From Odiellus spinosus (lineage: Eukaryota; Arthropoda; Arachnida; Opiliones; Phalangiidae), in NCBI GenBank assembly GCA_963920705.1, contig OY987227.1, positions 9,217,602 to 9,281,601 on the forward strand: DNA of 64,000 nucleotides, in the 5' to 3' direction. Positions 36,572 through 48,950 of the stretch are shown piece by piece. The first letter of the stretch is position 1. Each line of letters opens with the position of its first letter. The notes under the pieces were generated by a model. The model searched no databases, had not been told where the DNA came from, and was given only the letters and a program-made list of their open reading frames with translations. The translations under genes and the position numbers were made by a program.

Positions 36572-37054
36572 GCACCTTTACATCTAATCTTTATTGTCTT
36601 ATCTTGGATACCCGTGAAAACGCACCATAATATCTAAAATTTATTAATTCATTTTATCTTGAACACCCGTGAAAACACGCCTTTATCTAATCAACCTATA
36701 AGAAAATATTGAATATCTTCGAAAATATCTTTTATTTTAAATTTAAGTTTCAGCAACATTGGTTTTTAGATTAAGTTAAATCATTTAATCTGTTTTAATT
36801 TTAATTTAAATGAATATTACGTTTCAATTCAGTAAAAGCTATAACCTCAGAAGGCTAAAATAGACGCGAATCCAAAAGATACTATATAAGGCGTTCGTTG
36901 ATCTCTATAAACTAACAAGCGAGTAACGGTTGCTGCTCTTCAATGAGCTGTGGTGGATTTACGTTTACAGCAAGGTTGAACTGAAAATGCGAATTTTATT
37001 GGAGAGTCAAGCGCCGTGGGTGATGACGTCTTCTGACGTCACGTACAGACAGAT

Positions 37055-37165
37055 CCTCTCCGCGAACTAAAAGTTCTCTCGGAGAGGTAAGAAGATGAAA
37101 GTTTTTCCTATTCGATGACGTAACAGACAGAACCTCTCCGTGAACTAAAAGTTCACTCGGAGAGG
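37055..37165. repeat. Two tandem stem-loops, 78-bp period
   Basis: CCTCTCCGCGAACT..AGTTCTCTCGGAGAGG at 37055-37087 and CCTCTCCGTGAACT..AGTTCACTCGGAGAGG at 37133-37165 each form a hairpin with an AAA-type loop. In the second copy CGTG/CACTCG changes keep the TGAACT/AGTTCA pairing. TGACGTCA- and GATGACGTA-type words (CRE-like) flank both copies, and (GACGCC)n follows at 37216-37245. Confidence 0.7.
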
Positions 37166-40100
37166 TAAGAAGACGAAAGTTTTTCGATTCGATGACGTAT
37201 TTCGTCTTCTTGCACGACGCCGACGCCGACGCCTACGCCTACGCCGCAGTGAATACAGTAGCTAGACCCCACTAGGGTTGGGTCTAGCTAAAAACCCAAA
37301 CCTTTATAACCTTCTACTCTATTCACTCCCTAGACTCGAATATACCTATAGTTTATTTTTCATTTCAAACTTCAATTTGTAATACGTTAAATATTAGTAT
37401 GCCTTTGTAGTTTTTGAGGAAGAATATGAGAAACTAAGTTCGTACTTATTGCAAATTCAAAGCGAGACGAAATAAAATTGATCTCAACCTATGTTAGCAG
37501 CGGATACGAAGCTTATTTCCCCCTCTATTGGTAAGAAACTATATTATTAGGAATAAAATAGGCCAAAGTATCTTTATACACGTTGCAAACTTAACTTGAA
37601 ATTCAATATATATTTTGCGCGCGCGCGAATTTAGCTCGCGCGCATCCTGTTCCCTCTTTATCACGCAATATTTTATTCGCGAATAATGTCGTAACGTAGC
37701 TAAAACTAAGGCGGATTGATACTTAATATTAAAATCCCATATGAGACAAAAATAGTTAGACAAATCGTTCGCGAACTGATATCACTCTCTCTTGGCTTAG
37801 TGATGAATCGTTGTTATTCGCCAGGGATCAATTTCACCAGTAAACATATTTTAGGCTTAAACGAAAGAAGCTGCGAAAACACGGTTTGAATTGCTAACTT
37901 TTGACGTCATAGTTCACTCCCCCGTGTGCTAGAGTTTAAAGAGAGTTTACATAATAGTAGAAGTAGAAGCGGATTGATGCAAAATGATTAAATTCGTAGT
38001 AAAACAAGTAGAATATGGCAGTTTCTCTTGAATTTTAAACATACTCGGGATTGTATAGCGTAGCCCTACTTAAACATATGTAGGAAAACCCTTCGTATAT
38101 GGTTCCCAAATGATATTAACTTATTGCGAAACTTTAAGCGCGATAATATTTTATATTTGCGCTTATGAATGGGGGTACTTAATGAATACAGTGAAAGATA
38201 AAGAAATTTATGAGATGCAATGAAGATAATTTTTTTTGTTACGAAAAAATCTTTATTTCATATTAAGCTGGATTAATTTATACCAAATTTATTAACCATG
38301 ATTTATTAACCACTGAATGGTTAAGAAAAATTAAATTAAAATATTAAATAAAGGGAAAACTTTCGAATCTAGTCCATTTTCAATCTATTTCAACTGTTTT
38401 TCTTAACCACGCATATAACTTTAATAATATTTTATAGAAACTATATTAATTTTTAATCAAGGTAATACTGACACGAACTACTTTTGTTTCTATGAAGTTT
38501 ACCATTGTGTATCAATACGCCTAACCATTTTCATATTATGACAATTTCTCTTGGTTTAAAGAAATTATTTGCTTTTATTTTTCTAACCGTCCTTTTACCG
38601 ATAAGCTGATTCTATCATCTTTTTTCGAGGAAAGTTTTGTAGGAACTATTTTTATTTCTATGAGGTTTTATATTGCGTATTAATGAGCCTTCTGCTGTGC
38701 TCGTTATAGTTTGGCAAACTCTTCTAGTATAATTAAGGTATAAAGGCTTTGGTTTTAGGCGAACGCCAATTTAGGTCGGTCGACATGCTGCTTAAAACAA
38801 AAAACAGAAGATTCGCTTTACGCTTGAACGCTTTGGTTTTTGGTGCTCTTTTTTGTCTCCGCTTGACTTACGTACGGCGCTGGCGAAGCTATCTATACAC
38901 AAACCTCGCCCAATAGATGGCCTTTATATTAGCTCAGTTGGTCGATGAACATTATAAAAGAAAAACCTTAATTACTATATAGACGAGAATTTTCTATACA
39001 CTGATAGATATACAGGGTTTGTTTGAAAATTACCTAGATTTAACAATAGACTGGTAATTACCCCTGTAGAATTGACGAACATTCAGCGGAAAGGTCGGCG
39101 AAAACTGGGGTGGAAAGGTTAGGAGAAAGGTCGGGGAAATTTCAGCGAAAGGTCAAAATAGATAAAAATATAACTCATTTGCCCCTCTTCAATGTTGATA
39201 TACTTTACGGCCTACGTCACTCGCTTTTACAGCGCTAGGCCGTGATGTCAACGTTAACATTGTTAAATAAACAAGTAAATAAATCAAAAAGTCAGACGTG
39301 AGATTTTGTTTACCTATTTTTAATAGCAATTCAATGCAGCTGAAATAAATCATTCGGACTATTATAAAATACGAATATTGACCTCAATTGACCCAAAAAT
39401 AGGTCAAAGTTCAATCAAGTACAATTTAATTCTATCTTCTCTGTAAAAACTAGTTAGAAATTAACTAAAATTAGAATTATTTAGGAGGGAAATTAAATTC
39501 TGAATTCACACAAAAAAAAATATTAATGGAACGATCCTTGATCCTTATTCTCTTACGTAGAATTAGTTGTGACGTCATACTTTAATGCGATCCGTTTTAC
39601 GTCAGATCATTTCCAACCAACGCTCGCAAATTTGCATATTTATCAAAATTATCAGTCAATATTAGAACCGAGGCTAAAACTACTATCACTCAATATTTCA
39701 TAGGAAATAAATAATGGTAGATTACCTTACTCGCTGTACTTTCAACGTGAGAAAAGGATGCGGCTCTTGGATGGGTTCTCTTTTAACCCGCGCGGTGGCG
39801 CTATTTTTCAATTTTTATCGATAAAACGCCTTTCAGCGTTTTACTCGGAATAAAATCGTCAAGTTAACTAGGTAGTGTAAGCGAATGTGTTTCCTTTGTT
39901 TCAAATATAGCGCTTTTAATTTATTAAATGTACTCGTGCATATATTTTTGGAATTAGCTCTCAATATAATGAATCAAAATTTACGAGGTATCTTTGCAGT
40001 GAATACCGAAGGTAGTACTTTGTAGTTTATATTATGGTAGCTTAGGTCCTGCTACGTTCTAATAAATCAATAATACATTAATATTCAGATAAAGTTTTAT

Positions 40101-42253
40101 TTTAATCCGAATCAGGTAAAGTTTTCAGCGTGTAAAAATCTTTGAATGATTTATGGTTACTTTTATAAACATTTCTCTATGAATATTTTGATGTCATCTT
40201 GTAGAGGAGAAAAAAATACTGTAAGATTATATTAAACAAATTTTTAGAAATAATACGAAATTGGTTGAAAGTTGGTCCGAATTAAACGCTATCATCTCGA
40301 ATTCAAAGTTAATACCGCCTTAATTAGTCCTTTTTCTCAGTTAGAATAGAAAGATGAAAACTGCCTTAAAATACGGTCTTTAGTTTTATCTGGAAGAAGA
40401 TTAGTTCTATATTTTAGGGTTTTCAAAAATTGCCCCAAATTCGACGTCACCACCCTATTATGATTCCATCTTGTAGAGGGGAAAAGTATTAATTTCATGA
40501 ATTTCAATTTGGAATTTGATAATCATTTTCGGAAATTTCGTGAAAAAAGGCTTAGAAAAAATATCTGTAACAGTAAAAAACATATTTTATAATCGCCATA
40601 TTTGAAATTTAAAAATTCCCAGAAATACTACGTCATCACTATGGTCTTGTGGTTATTGTAGAGCCTTCAGTTGATTCTAGCTCTTTCTGTCACGTGATAA
40701 GGATGAACTCAAAGTTCATACGAGTTCAAATTCAAAGATTTAAACTCGGGTGTACAGCGAATTCAAGTGTCTGACCCATAGCTTTGATTGGTGAAACAAT
40801 TAAAAGGAGAAATTAGAAATATTTTATTTCTCAAGATTATTAATCTGTGTAGGATTAATACAGAATGTTAGACCTCGTAAGTAATGAAAGCAGTATTATT
40901 TTTTTTTTTTTTACAGGAAATGATTGTAATTACAACACCCCCCAATTTATTTAATCCGTCTAGCAATTAATCACATTTAGGTTTAATAATTCTTCTTCAA
41001 TCTTTATTAAATCAGAAATAACTTCCGCCATCGCGCGAATAGGCGCTTTGTGTGATATTATTTCTTTTTCTAAAACTATATGCCGTCATATCCGTATCCG
41101 GTCGTGGCAGATGTCAATCCCCCGGCCCTCTCGCATTCCCTTAGACGAGCGCTGTTCTATTCTCGCCCAAAAATTTTTCCTTCTTCTTTTCATTGATCGT
41201 CTCTTGTTTCTATTCTTATTTCTATTTTTTAAAGGAAAGGTGACACGCGATCTCCGCTACAAAAACGTTTTAAATTATGTATTTCTAATAATCTTCAGGA
41301 GCGTGTCAACCAGAGGGGTGCAAATGCCCCCCCCCGCTCTCTTTTTACTCCTGCTTTTTGCCCCACACTTTTTGTTCAATATCGCAGCCTTGGTCAATAG
41401 GCGGGTTGGCTAGTGTTGCCCTCGCTGTCCTAAAAACATTGGTCCGCCTCTGATATAATTTGGTGTTCATATCAAGAACAAATAACTTTATCATAGGGAT
41501 TTAGATTTAATTAGTTGTAAACCGTATTTGTGTTACGATTTATTGCGTAAATTTAGAATCTTAAAATATTTTTAAGGGACAATCCATAAATAACTTGACA
41601 CTGCGCGCGCATTCTATTGCCCTATATTTTGAACTAGGTTCCCTATTTAGATGGTAAATATTGTAAATTAAAACTATCGCATCACTTCAATCCCCCTTTA
41701 ACTTCACCAACGCGGTATATTTTGAATTCTTTAGCCAATACTTGTCTTTCTATCTGCACTGCTGATCCACCCTTAGTTCCTCCACGCTGTGTTCCAATAA
41801 TTTCACTTCAAATACTCACCGTAGAAAATGTTAGACACCATCGTGTCCAAAGCATTGATAATATCATAGACATATTGACCTATTTAAATTATTAAAACGT
41901 TGCAAACTCCGAGTGAACTAAATAGTAGCAGTTCGAGCCAGATCGCGCGAGGATTGTCTATTTTCATCTCGAGAATGCATCGCGTGGGAAGTTTTCATTA
42001 CCTTCCTTTTACTAGTTCTCTTAGTGTAGGCTAGTGCCTCGCGCTTTGAACGTGCTGCAATCTTACGTATATTTCTCTCCCATCTCTTCTCTTTCCTCTT
42101 CCAGCCATTACATCGTCTTCGCGTGGAGAGATGAAACGTTTAAAGAATAGGGATCGAACCTAAAAGGACTCTTAAACTTAAAAGATATTTGAATAAATAT
42201 GGAAATTTTAAAGCGAAAACAAAATTAAACGCTGTAGGTTAATCTCCAATACC

Positions 42254-42549
42254 AAAAGTCTATTACTTAATTCCATAAAAATGAACAACGCCCCGTAGAT
42301 ATCAGCAAAAGGCCAGGTAAAACTAGCCAAAAAGTCATCGAGTGATTTGGACTATTTCTCGATATTTTGGGTCTTGAGAGAGGGACTGAATTTAGGCTGG
42401 CTTGTCTTCTCCAAAGAGTGGCGCTTCCCATTTCACTATTTACACCAACTAGAGTGTCTCGAATCAGCAGTACATTTACCCGGACCTTTGCTGATAGTAT
42501 TAATTACGGGGCGTTGTTTACTTTTATGGAATAAATTGATATACTTTTT
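42254..42549 (+). mobile_element. MITE-F, diverged copy
   Basis: Ends AAAAGTCTATTACTTAATTC and GGAATAAATTGATATACTTT. The interior is collinear with 26214-26568 (AAGAGTGGCGCTTCC, TTTACCCGGACCTTTGCTGA) with deletions. Confidence 0.8.
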
Positions 42550-43318
42550 CCAATATATACAACGTACCCCTGAAGGTTTTATTTTCCAGTAACGTTTACA
42601 TAAATGCGGAGAAAACATTTTTACCCAGTGTTGGAGTTTTTAATAAAGCTTATCGCTTAAGCTTCCTTTATCTCTAATACTTCCTCGTAAAAAAAAAACT
42701 CTTTATTAATCAAAAAGTAGGTCAGGATATTCGCCCTTTCACTTTTACGTTTTACTGCCAAGATCGAGCTGAAGGTACTGATGTGAAAATAGTCTACCAA
42801 GCTAAAATTTCTTTTCCGTTTACTACTTTTAGTTTCTAAGAGACTCGGTTAAAATTATACAGCTAAGCAATTGGCCTACTTAAAGATAGAAAAACTAAAG
42901 ATAGTCTTTCTTGAAACGTTAGGATTAAATAATTATAGGCCTAAATAAAATGGCGTCATATTTATAATTATCGTAGAACTCGCTTTAGTTCAAATACAGA
43001 ATTCATTGATTGATTAATATAATTATAGGGTAAAATATGAATTTTGAAAAAATATATATTATATATATATATCGTAAGATCAAACTAACACTCCCACAAT
43101 TTTAATTAGAATTTCTAAAAGAATATTTTTGAGCTCAATTTTAAATTTTAGATAACATACAAATTGTTATTGAAAATAAGTTTAATTCTAGGAAACTAGA
43201 CTCATTTATAAGCGAAACCCTTAATTTTTAATGTACCTAACATAAACTACTCCCGCGTATTAAACCGATAGTCGACCCGACCCGGAAATTGAAGATTTAT
43301 CGATGAAAACGTATCTTT

Positions 43319-43960
43319 ATGATTGACCCCTTTAAAACCTTAGCGCGGGGGTGTATGCCGTTACCGCCGCTCTCTCCTCTCCTCTCCTCTTCCATTTCAT
43401 TCTACGCGACGCAACGAAGCTCGCGCTGTATAGTATACGCTCTCAGACTATTGATCACCGCGCAATCCCTAGCTTCTCCCCTTTATTATACAGCGGAGCT
43501 TCTAGCTTTCCTCTCGTTCGTCCTTCTAGATTTTCTCATACATACATCCACGCGCGAGAGGCCAAGGCTTAGTTTCTCGAGTCTCTCGTAAGAGAGAGAG
43601 AGAGAAAAGGGGGAAGACCCCTACGATTTCTCTTTCTCCGCGTGTCCCCGACGCGCGCGAATCTTTTTTATTCGCGCTTGGTTAGTTTTCGGGAGACCCC
43701 TTTACACTCGGCGAAGCTGTTTCCCGTTCCCTGGGAGTCACTCCGACCTATACGACTTTCGTTTTCGTTACAGCGGTATAACGGTATACTAAGCAGTAGA
43801 GTTTCTGCAGTCAAACTAGGGACGCGCATTTCGCGCGCGCGTTTTCGCGTGACGTTTTTAGCCTCTAGTCAATTCTTCCTCTTTATAAGCTAAAGTTAAA
43901 AAAAGTCTCGCGCGCTATTTTCGCGTTAGGCCTAACTACAGCCGGGTCATTCGGGTGAGT
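43319..43960 (+). promoter_or_regulatory. CpG-rich promoter-like block with possible non-coding first exon
   Basis: In an otherwise AT-rich intron this block is dense in CpG (GACGCGCGCGAATC, TTTCGCGCGCGCGTTTTCGC) and carries CT/GA tracts (CTCTCCTCTCCTCTCC, AGAGAGAGAGAGAGAAAAGG), like many invertebrate promoters. A good donor word, CGG before GTGAGT at 43955, ends the block, so a 5' UTR exon splicing to 62827 is conceivable. Frames across it are not conserved proteins. Inference only. Confidence 0.35.
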
Positions 43961-46048
43961 TTATGTCCCGTTATTCCCACGTTATCCTCACTTCCCCGGG
44001 GTTAAAACAGTCGCGAGGCTTAGCGCTCTGATTTTAACGTGGAAATATTTCGGAACACTGGGACGATTGATCGACGAATGTAGGCGTTTATTTCGATTTT
44101 CTCCTCAGACACTCTTATCGTGTTGAAATACGGCGTTTTCGTTTTTAACAAAAGGTCTGTTTTTAATGTTTTGGATTTTTTTGCTTACCAACGTTTGTTA
44201 CGCATTTTGTTGTTGTTTTGGTTGGGAACGTAAAGGGGGCATTACTCTGGTGTATTTGGCTCGGAGAAAATGGTCGGAAATCGATTAGTTAGGCTTAGCC
44301 GTTTTATTCTTTATTAATGGTTTGAATTAAATATAATCGCGAGTTTTATAATAATCGGTGGTATGGGTACGGGACGGTATTAGGCCGAACTATTTTGGTA
44401 TACGTTCTACATCCATGGAGACATAAAAACTGCAAAAACCAGGTTCATTGAAACATTGGCCTCTCTTTGTTATTGCTCTATTTGCGTATAGTGTTAGTCA
44501 AATATTTCCACATACCACTACCGCTTTGAAAACATATGTAGACCATAATTCGTAAGTCATTCATATATCAGATCAAAACGCAACTCGTGCAAAGACTGGC
44601 GGTCTCGAAAGAATCAAAACTGCAGACTTAAGACATATATTTTGATGTAGTTAAGATTATGGTTTCAAGTGGATTCCAAACTTACCCAATAATTGAATGA
44701 GAAAATGCTTTTTTTTAAGTACTTTCATGGACTTCAGATGGGGTTACAAAAGTATATTTAGAGCTATCTCGTAGGCCCATATGCGCAAAGATAAATAGAC
44801 CCATTGTATCAATAGGAATCAAAATAATGGAAATAAATGGACGTTTTGCTTTGCTGAACGCGCTGAATTTCCAACCTAATTCAGACTAGCTGTAACAGAA
44901 ACAGACTAATCACCTGAAAAAGTGAAAAACGAGTGTTCAAAAACTTGAACACGACTGCGTGCTTAGTTATTAATTTTATCTAGTTCACCTTTCGAAAGAA
45001 ATAATAAATAGGATAAAATATATTTTGATTTAAATTGAAAACGTTCTTGTATTTTGTAATTACAACTTCACGACTTTAATTTTTATTTCTCTTCAAATCG
45101 TATGGTTATAATATTAAACGTGTCTCAATTTAGGTTTTTTATATCTCTTTTGGCAGAAGGCGCGTGATGCCTTTTAAAGTTTTAATTGGTTTAAAAAGCG
45201 TGAATTGGCCCATAGGAACTAAAAAAAAAAAAAGGTCGAGCTCAACTTTCCCTCCTTCTCCTCGTAACACGATTTTGAATTTTACTTTTTCTTGGGGTGA
45301 AGATTATTTTTAGAGTCTCGTCGCATTATTTTTGGTTATAACTCAGCCGTCAGAGAGAACGGATCATATGTGGTTGGTTCCTCAAAACAGTCTCCCATTT
45401 TTCTTAAGGACCGACTATAATTAGAGACAATAAAGTTAAATATAGGACCACTAGTTACCTATATATATATTTAGGGGAATTCAAGTTTTCAAAGAAAATA
45501 GATTACCAATTTAAATTATCAGCTCATATTAATATAGCGATATTTTTAGAATTTTTTTAAAATCTAATATCCAATTTGAAGTCGAAGAAAAAAACAAAAC
45601 ATTTTACATGTTAATTCAATCGAAAAATGGCTAGCTCTGATTGGCTAAAGATAATTTTTGTTTGAGGGAAAATGGAATAGCGCAGACACTTGATCATCAG
45701 GCCATAACAATTCGACACTAACGTGCCAATTGAATTTTTAGTAGGGTCTTTTTCTAAAGTTTTTTTGATTACTTAACCAGCAGGCAAATTAAGTTGATGA
45801 CTCGGGAAATTTAGTATTATCTCCTAGGGGGTGTCGTCAATGACAATATGACAAAAATTTATTTACGGAAATGTTGGGGAGGGGGAAGAAGGACTTCGCT
45901 GGACAATTTGCAGTTCCTTTAACGCGAAATATATTTTTCTCAATATGTCATCCCCTATAATGTTGTCGCGTTCATTGTAATCTTCTATAAGTCACGAACG
46001 AACCCTACCAGTACCAACCTATCTTAAAATTATCTAATTTCTCAATCA

Positions 46049-46383
46049 TATATTATCAAGAATCCATTCAGCAGGTGCCATAAGAATATGGGAGCATAGC
46101 TTTAGCCTCTGGTACCATCTTCCCAAACTTTGTAGCAAAAGTTCGTCTGCAATTTTCGCAACATTTGTACGCTTAGATCTTTTTTCGGTCGGCTCCATTT
46201 TTATTACCCAAAATATTATGTCAAGGTCGTTAGTGGCGCGGGTTAGTAATAGATGTCAGGAGCGATTTGCTTGAAAAATCAATTCGAAGCAAACGAAGTT
46301 TTGCTACAAAGTTTGGAAGGATGTTTATTGAATCGCGGCCCTCCCATATTCTTATGGAACATGAATGGATTCTTGATATTATA
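46049..46383. mobile_element. Foldback MITE
   Basis: Arms: ATTATCAAGAATCCATTCA pairs with TGAATGGATTCTTGATATT; CCATAAGAATATGGGAG pairs with CTCCCATATTCTTATGG; CAAACTTTGTAGCAAAA pairs with TTTTGCTACAAAGTTTG. The loop is ~100 bp and non-coding. Confidence 0.8.
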
Positions 46384-46438
46384 TTAACACTAGTGAAAAA
46401 TCACAAGATTTTGAAGCCGAATATATTTCTATGAAATC

Positions 46439-46555
46439 CTAGAATTTTTCCGGAACTTCCAAAACTTTCCAGATCTTTCTAGAACTTTCAAGCACTTTCC
46501 AGTATTTTCTAGAACTCTCCAGACTTTTCTGGAATCTTCTAGAACATTCTGCCAA
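46439..46555. repeat. Degenerate TTCTAGAA array
   Basis: A ~14-16-bp repeat of CTAGAACTTTCCAGA-like units occurs about eight times. TTCTAGAA and TTCTGGAA words form alternating nTTCn/nGAAn blocks, which is the form of a heat-shock element. Whether this is regulatory or a plain microsatellite-like repeat cannot be told. Confidence 0.5.
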
Positions 46556-47010
46556 AAGTTACGGACATTTTAAATTAATTGAGTTTGATGATGCCAGATT
46601 TTTTAAATAGTATGAAAAAACTAAAAATACAATCTATAAACAAATGGCCTTTATAAATACTAAAATCATAATGCCAATTAAAATATTTACTTGTTTTTCT
46701 ATTGTACAGGGTGGAAACCTTCGCCGGCGTCCAGTCGAGATACTTCCCCTTACGCATTGTTGTTATTCAGTGAAATGTTAAGGAATTTACAGGCGCTATT
46801 GGGATCAGTTCACTTCAGTTCCACTTAATAATCAAAGGTTTCAGTTTTAATGTAGAGAAATGAAATGCATAAGTGAAATCAATGACGGATTTAATTTAAT
46901 TTAATTAGGAAAGAAAAGATGTCGCTTGCGGAAACCAAACAGCCCAAATTGAAGTTAATCAAACATTTCCAAATTTAAACATTAAACTCTTCAAATTTAA
47001 TAACAAAGCA

Positions 47011-47559
47011 TTACATTAAATGTTCAAAATGTCTTCCGTCGACATTGACACATTGCCGACAACGGAATTGCCAGTTTTCTCTTTCGCGAGTTAACATCTC
47101 GGGAGAAACGAGAGCAGCCGCTTGCTGAATTCGGTCTCGAAGGCTATCAAGTGTTGGTGGCTCAGTGGCGTACACAAGGCTTTGTACATACCCCCAAAAG
47201 AAAAAATCCACCGGCGTTAAATCTGGCGAACGAGGTGGCCAAGCGACTGGACCACCACGACCTATCCATTGGGGACCGAATTCCGCGTCTAGCCAATCCC
47301 GAGAAACACGTGCAAAATGCGGTGGTGCACCATCGTGCTGGTACCAGACTCGTCTTCGTTCTGCTAAGGGAAGATCGTCTAGGGCATCGGACACTACGGT
47401 GTTTAAGAGATCAACGTAACGATCTCCGTTTAGATATTCTTCGAGAAAAACAGGTCCAATTACCCGATCACCTAACAATCCACACCAAACGTTTATCCTC
47501 CAGTTTTCTTGGTGATGATTCCCCCTTAGCCAATGGGGATTTTCCCTCGACCACCGCAT
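47011..47559 (-). pseudogene. Transposase C-terminal fragment, left arm + spacer
   Basis: 182 codons on the minus strand with family motifs in order: NWRINVWCGLLGD, IGPVFLEEYLNG, VWYQHDGAPPHFARV, WIGRGGPVAWPPRSPDLTPV and DFFFWGYVQSLVY. This is the catalytic half of a Tc1/mariner/IS630-superfamily DDE transposase. The HDGA Asp is the second acid and the SPDL Asp the third; I count 36 residues between them. The first catalytic Asp and the N-terminal helix-turn-helix are missing because the reading frame begins only at the palindrome junction (~47555). Complete family members are roughly twice as long. The fragment has no in-frame stop, but it cannot encode an active enzyme. The open frames on the opposite strand (47151-47786) are shadows. 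Confidence 0.9.
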
Positions 47560-47883
47560 TTTGCACGTGTTTCTCGGGATTCGCTAGACCCGGAATTCGG
47601 TCCCCAATGGATAGGTCGTGGTGGTCCAGTCGCTTGGCCACCTCGTTCGCCAGATTTAACGCCGGTCGATTTTTTCTTTTGGGGGGTATGTACAAAGCCT
47701 TGTGTACGCCACTGAGCCACCAACACTTGATAGCCTTCGAGACCGAATTCAGCAAGCGGCTGCTCTCGTTTCTCCCGAGATGTTAACTCGCGAAAGAGAA
47801 AACTGGCAATTCCGTTGTCGGCAATGTGTCAATGTTGACGGAAGACATTTTGAACATTTAATGTAATGCTTTGTTATTAAATT
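47551..47883 (+). pseudogene. Transposase C-terminal fragment, right arm
   Basis: This is the inverted second copy of the same transposase end, reading outward on the plus strand: PPHFARVSRDSLDPEFGPQW and then the WIGRGGPVAWPPRSPDL block. One extra G in a G run near 47681 shifts the frame after DFFFWG, so the rest continues in another frame (up to ...RHFEHLM near 47860). It also lacks the spacer-encoded part upstream of PPHFA. Clearly non-functional. Confidence 0.85.
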
Positions 47884-48501
47884 TGAAGAGTTTAATGTTT
47901 AAATTTGGAAATGTTTGATTAACTTCAATTTGGGCTATTTGGTTTCCGCAAGTGACATCTTTTCTTTCCTAATTAAATTAAATTAAATCCGTCATTGATT
48001 TCACTTATGCATTTCATTTCTCTACATTAAAACTGAAACCTTTGATTATTAAGTGGAACTGAAGTGAACTGATCCCAATAGCGCCTGTAAATCCCTTAAC
48101 ATTTCACTGAATAACAACAATGCGCAAGGGGAAGTATCTCGACTGGACGCCGGCGAAGGTTTCCACCCTGTATATAACTACCGCTATTTTTTTCTTCAAA
48201 CAAGTTACACCACAAATTTCACGCGTGTTTAATTTTAAACAAGTATATAAGAGGGGTCAAAACTATTTTATTTTTTTCACAAGACTTAATTTGTATTAGA
48301 TTAATATCAGCTCCCTAGCTGCCTTTGATCGCGCTTGGATCTATGAGGGTGATTTAAAATTTTGAGGTCTGGGAGGTTTCAAATATCACGTTTCACTTTT
48401 TGAGATTTTTACTATTACTATTATTATTATTACAAAGGGCTAGGTACCGAAACATTTTTGGTAAATTGCGTGGCCCCGCAAAAGGTTCTGGGTAATTATC
48501 G

Positions 48502-48517
48502 CGCGCGCGCGCGCGGT
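48502..48517. repeat. (CG)8 tract
   Basis: An alternating CG run, a typical Z-DNA-prone sequence, in AT-rich surroundings. A shorter one lies at 49926-49935. Confidence 0.85.
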
Positions 48518-48950
48518 GTACGGTGACGTAACTTTTTTAAAATCTTAATGGTTCCTTATACTACTGTTGGTTTATTTAGGCTATAGAGGGTGGTGGACCG
48601 CGTAATCGTCCGATTATTGGTCAAAAAATACAGTCTTAGTACCTCTTAATATTAAAGAAACTTGTTTGTCCAGAATTTTTACTTTTTTTTTTTACGTAGT
48701 ACGCTAGGAAAGGCGTTATTCGTGTCAAAATAGTATTAAACGGTTCTGAATTATATCACTCAAACATTCAGAGAACGTTTTTAAAAGTACAATAATTTTA
48801 GTATTTCTAAAAAAAAATCTTTTGGTTTTTTAGAAATTGTTTGAAATGCAAAATTTTTCATACATTTAATGAATGTAATATTTTAAATGAGAGCTTAATG
48901 GTTTGGATTAAAAAATTTGGAAAATTAGTAGTAGGCAAATATCCTAGCGA

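Larger units (their letters stand above)
46705..48172. mobile_element. Palindromic Tc1/mariner-type transposon (two 3' halves head to head)
   Basis: The outer ends are perfect inverted repeats, TACAGGGTGGAAACCTTCGC and its complement, each including a TA that would be the mariner-type target dinucleotide. The left arm 46705-47325 and right arm 47551-48172 are reverse complements over ~620 bp with only a handful of differences (I count at least eight plus one inserted base). They flank a 225-bp single-copy spacer (47326-47550). Each arm carries the same 3' UTR and the C-terminal part of a DDE transposase reading toward its own end. The 5' part of the gene, with the DNA-binding domain, is absent, so this is a defective foldback derivative. 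Confidence 0.9.

Noticed and set aside
38928-38950. tRNA-like A-box word TTAGCTCAGTTGGTCGATGA
   Set aside because: No matching B-box (GGTTCGANNCC) within tRNA or SINE distance and no cloverleaf pairing, so it is not called as a tRNA or SINE.
41310-41450. GC-rich stretch with a C run as a possible exon
   Set aside because: The frame (41048-41413) has no conserved motif and its translation is low-complexity; no phase-compatible splice pair was evident.
47151-47786. Plus-strand 211-codon frame across the transposon
   Set aside because: It is the antisense shadow of the transposase fragments; the palindrome makes mirrored frames on both strands.
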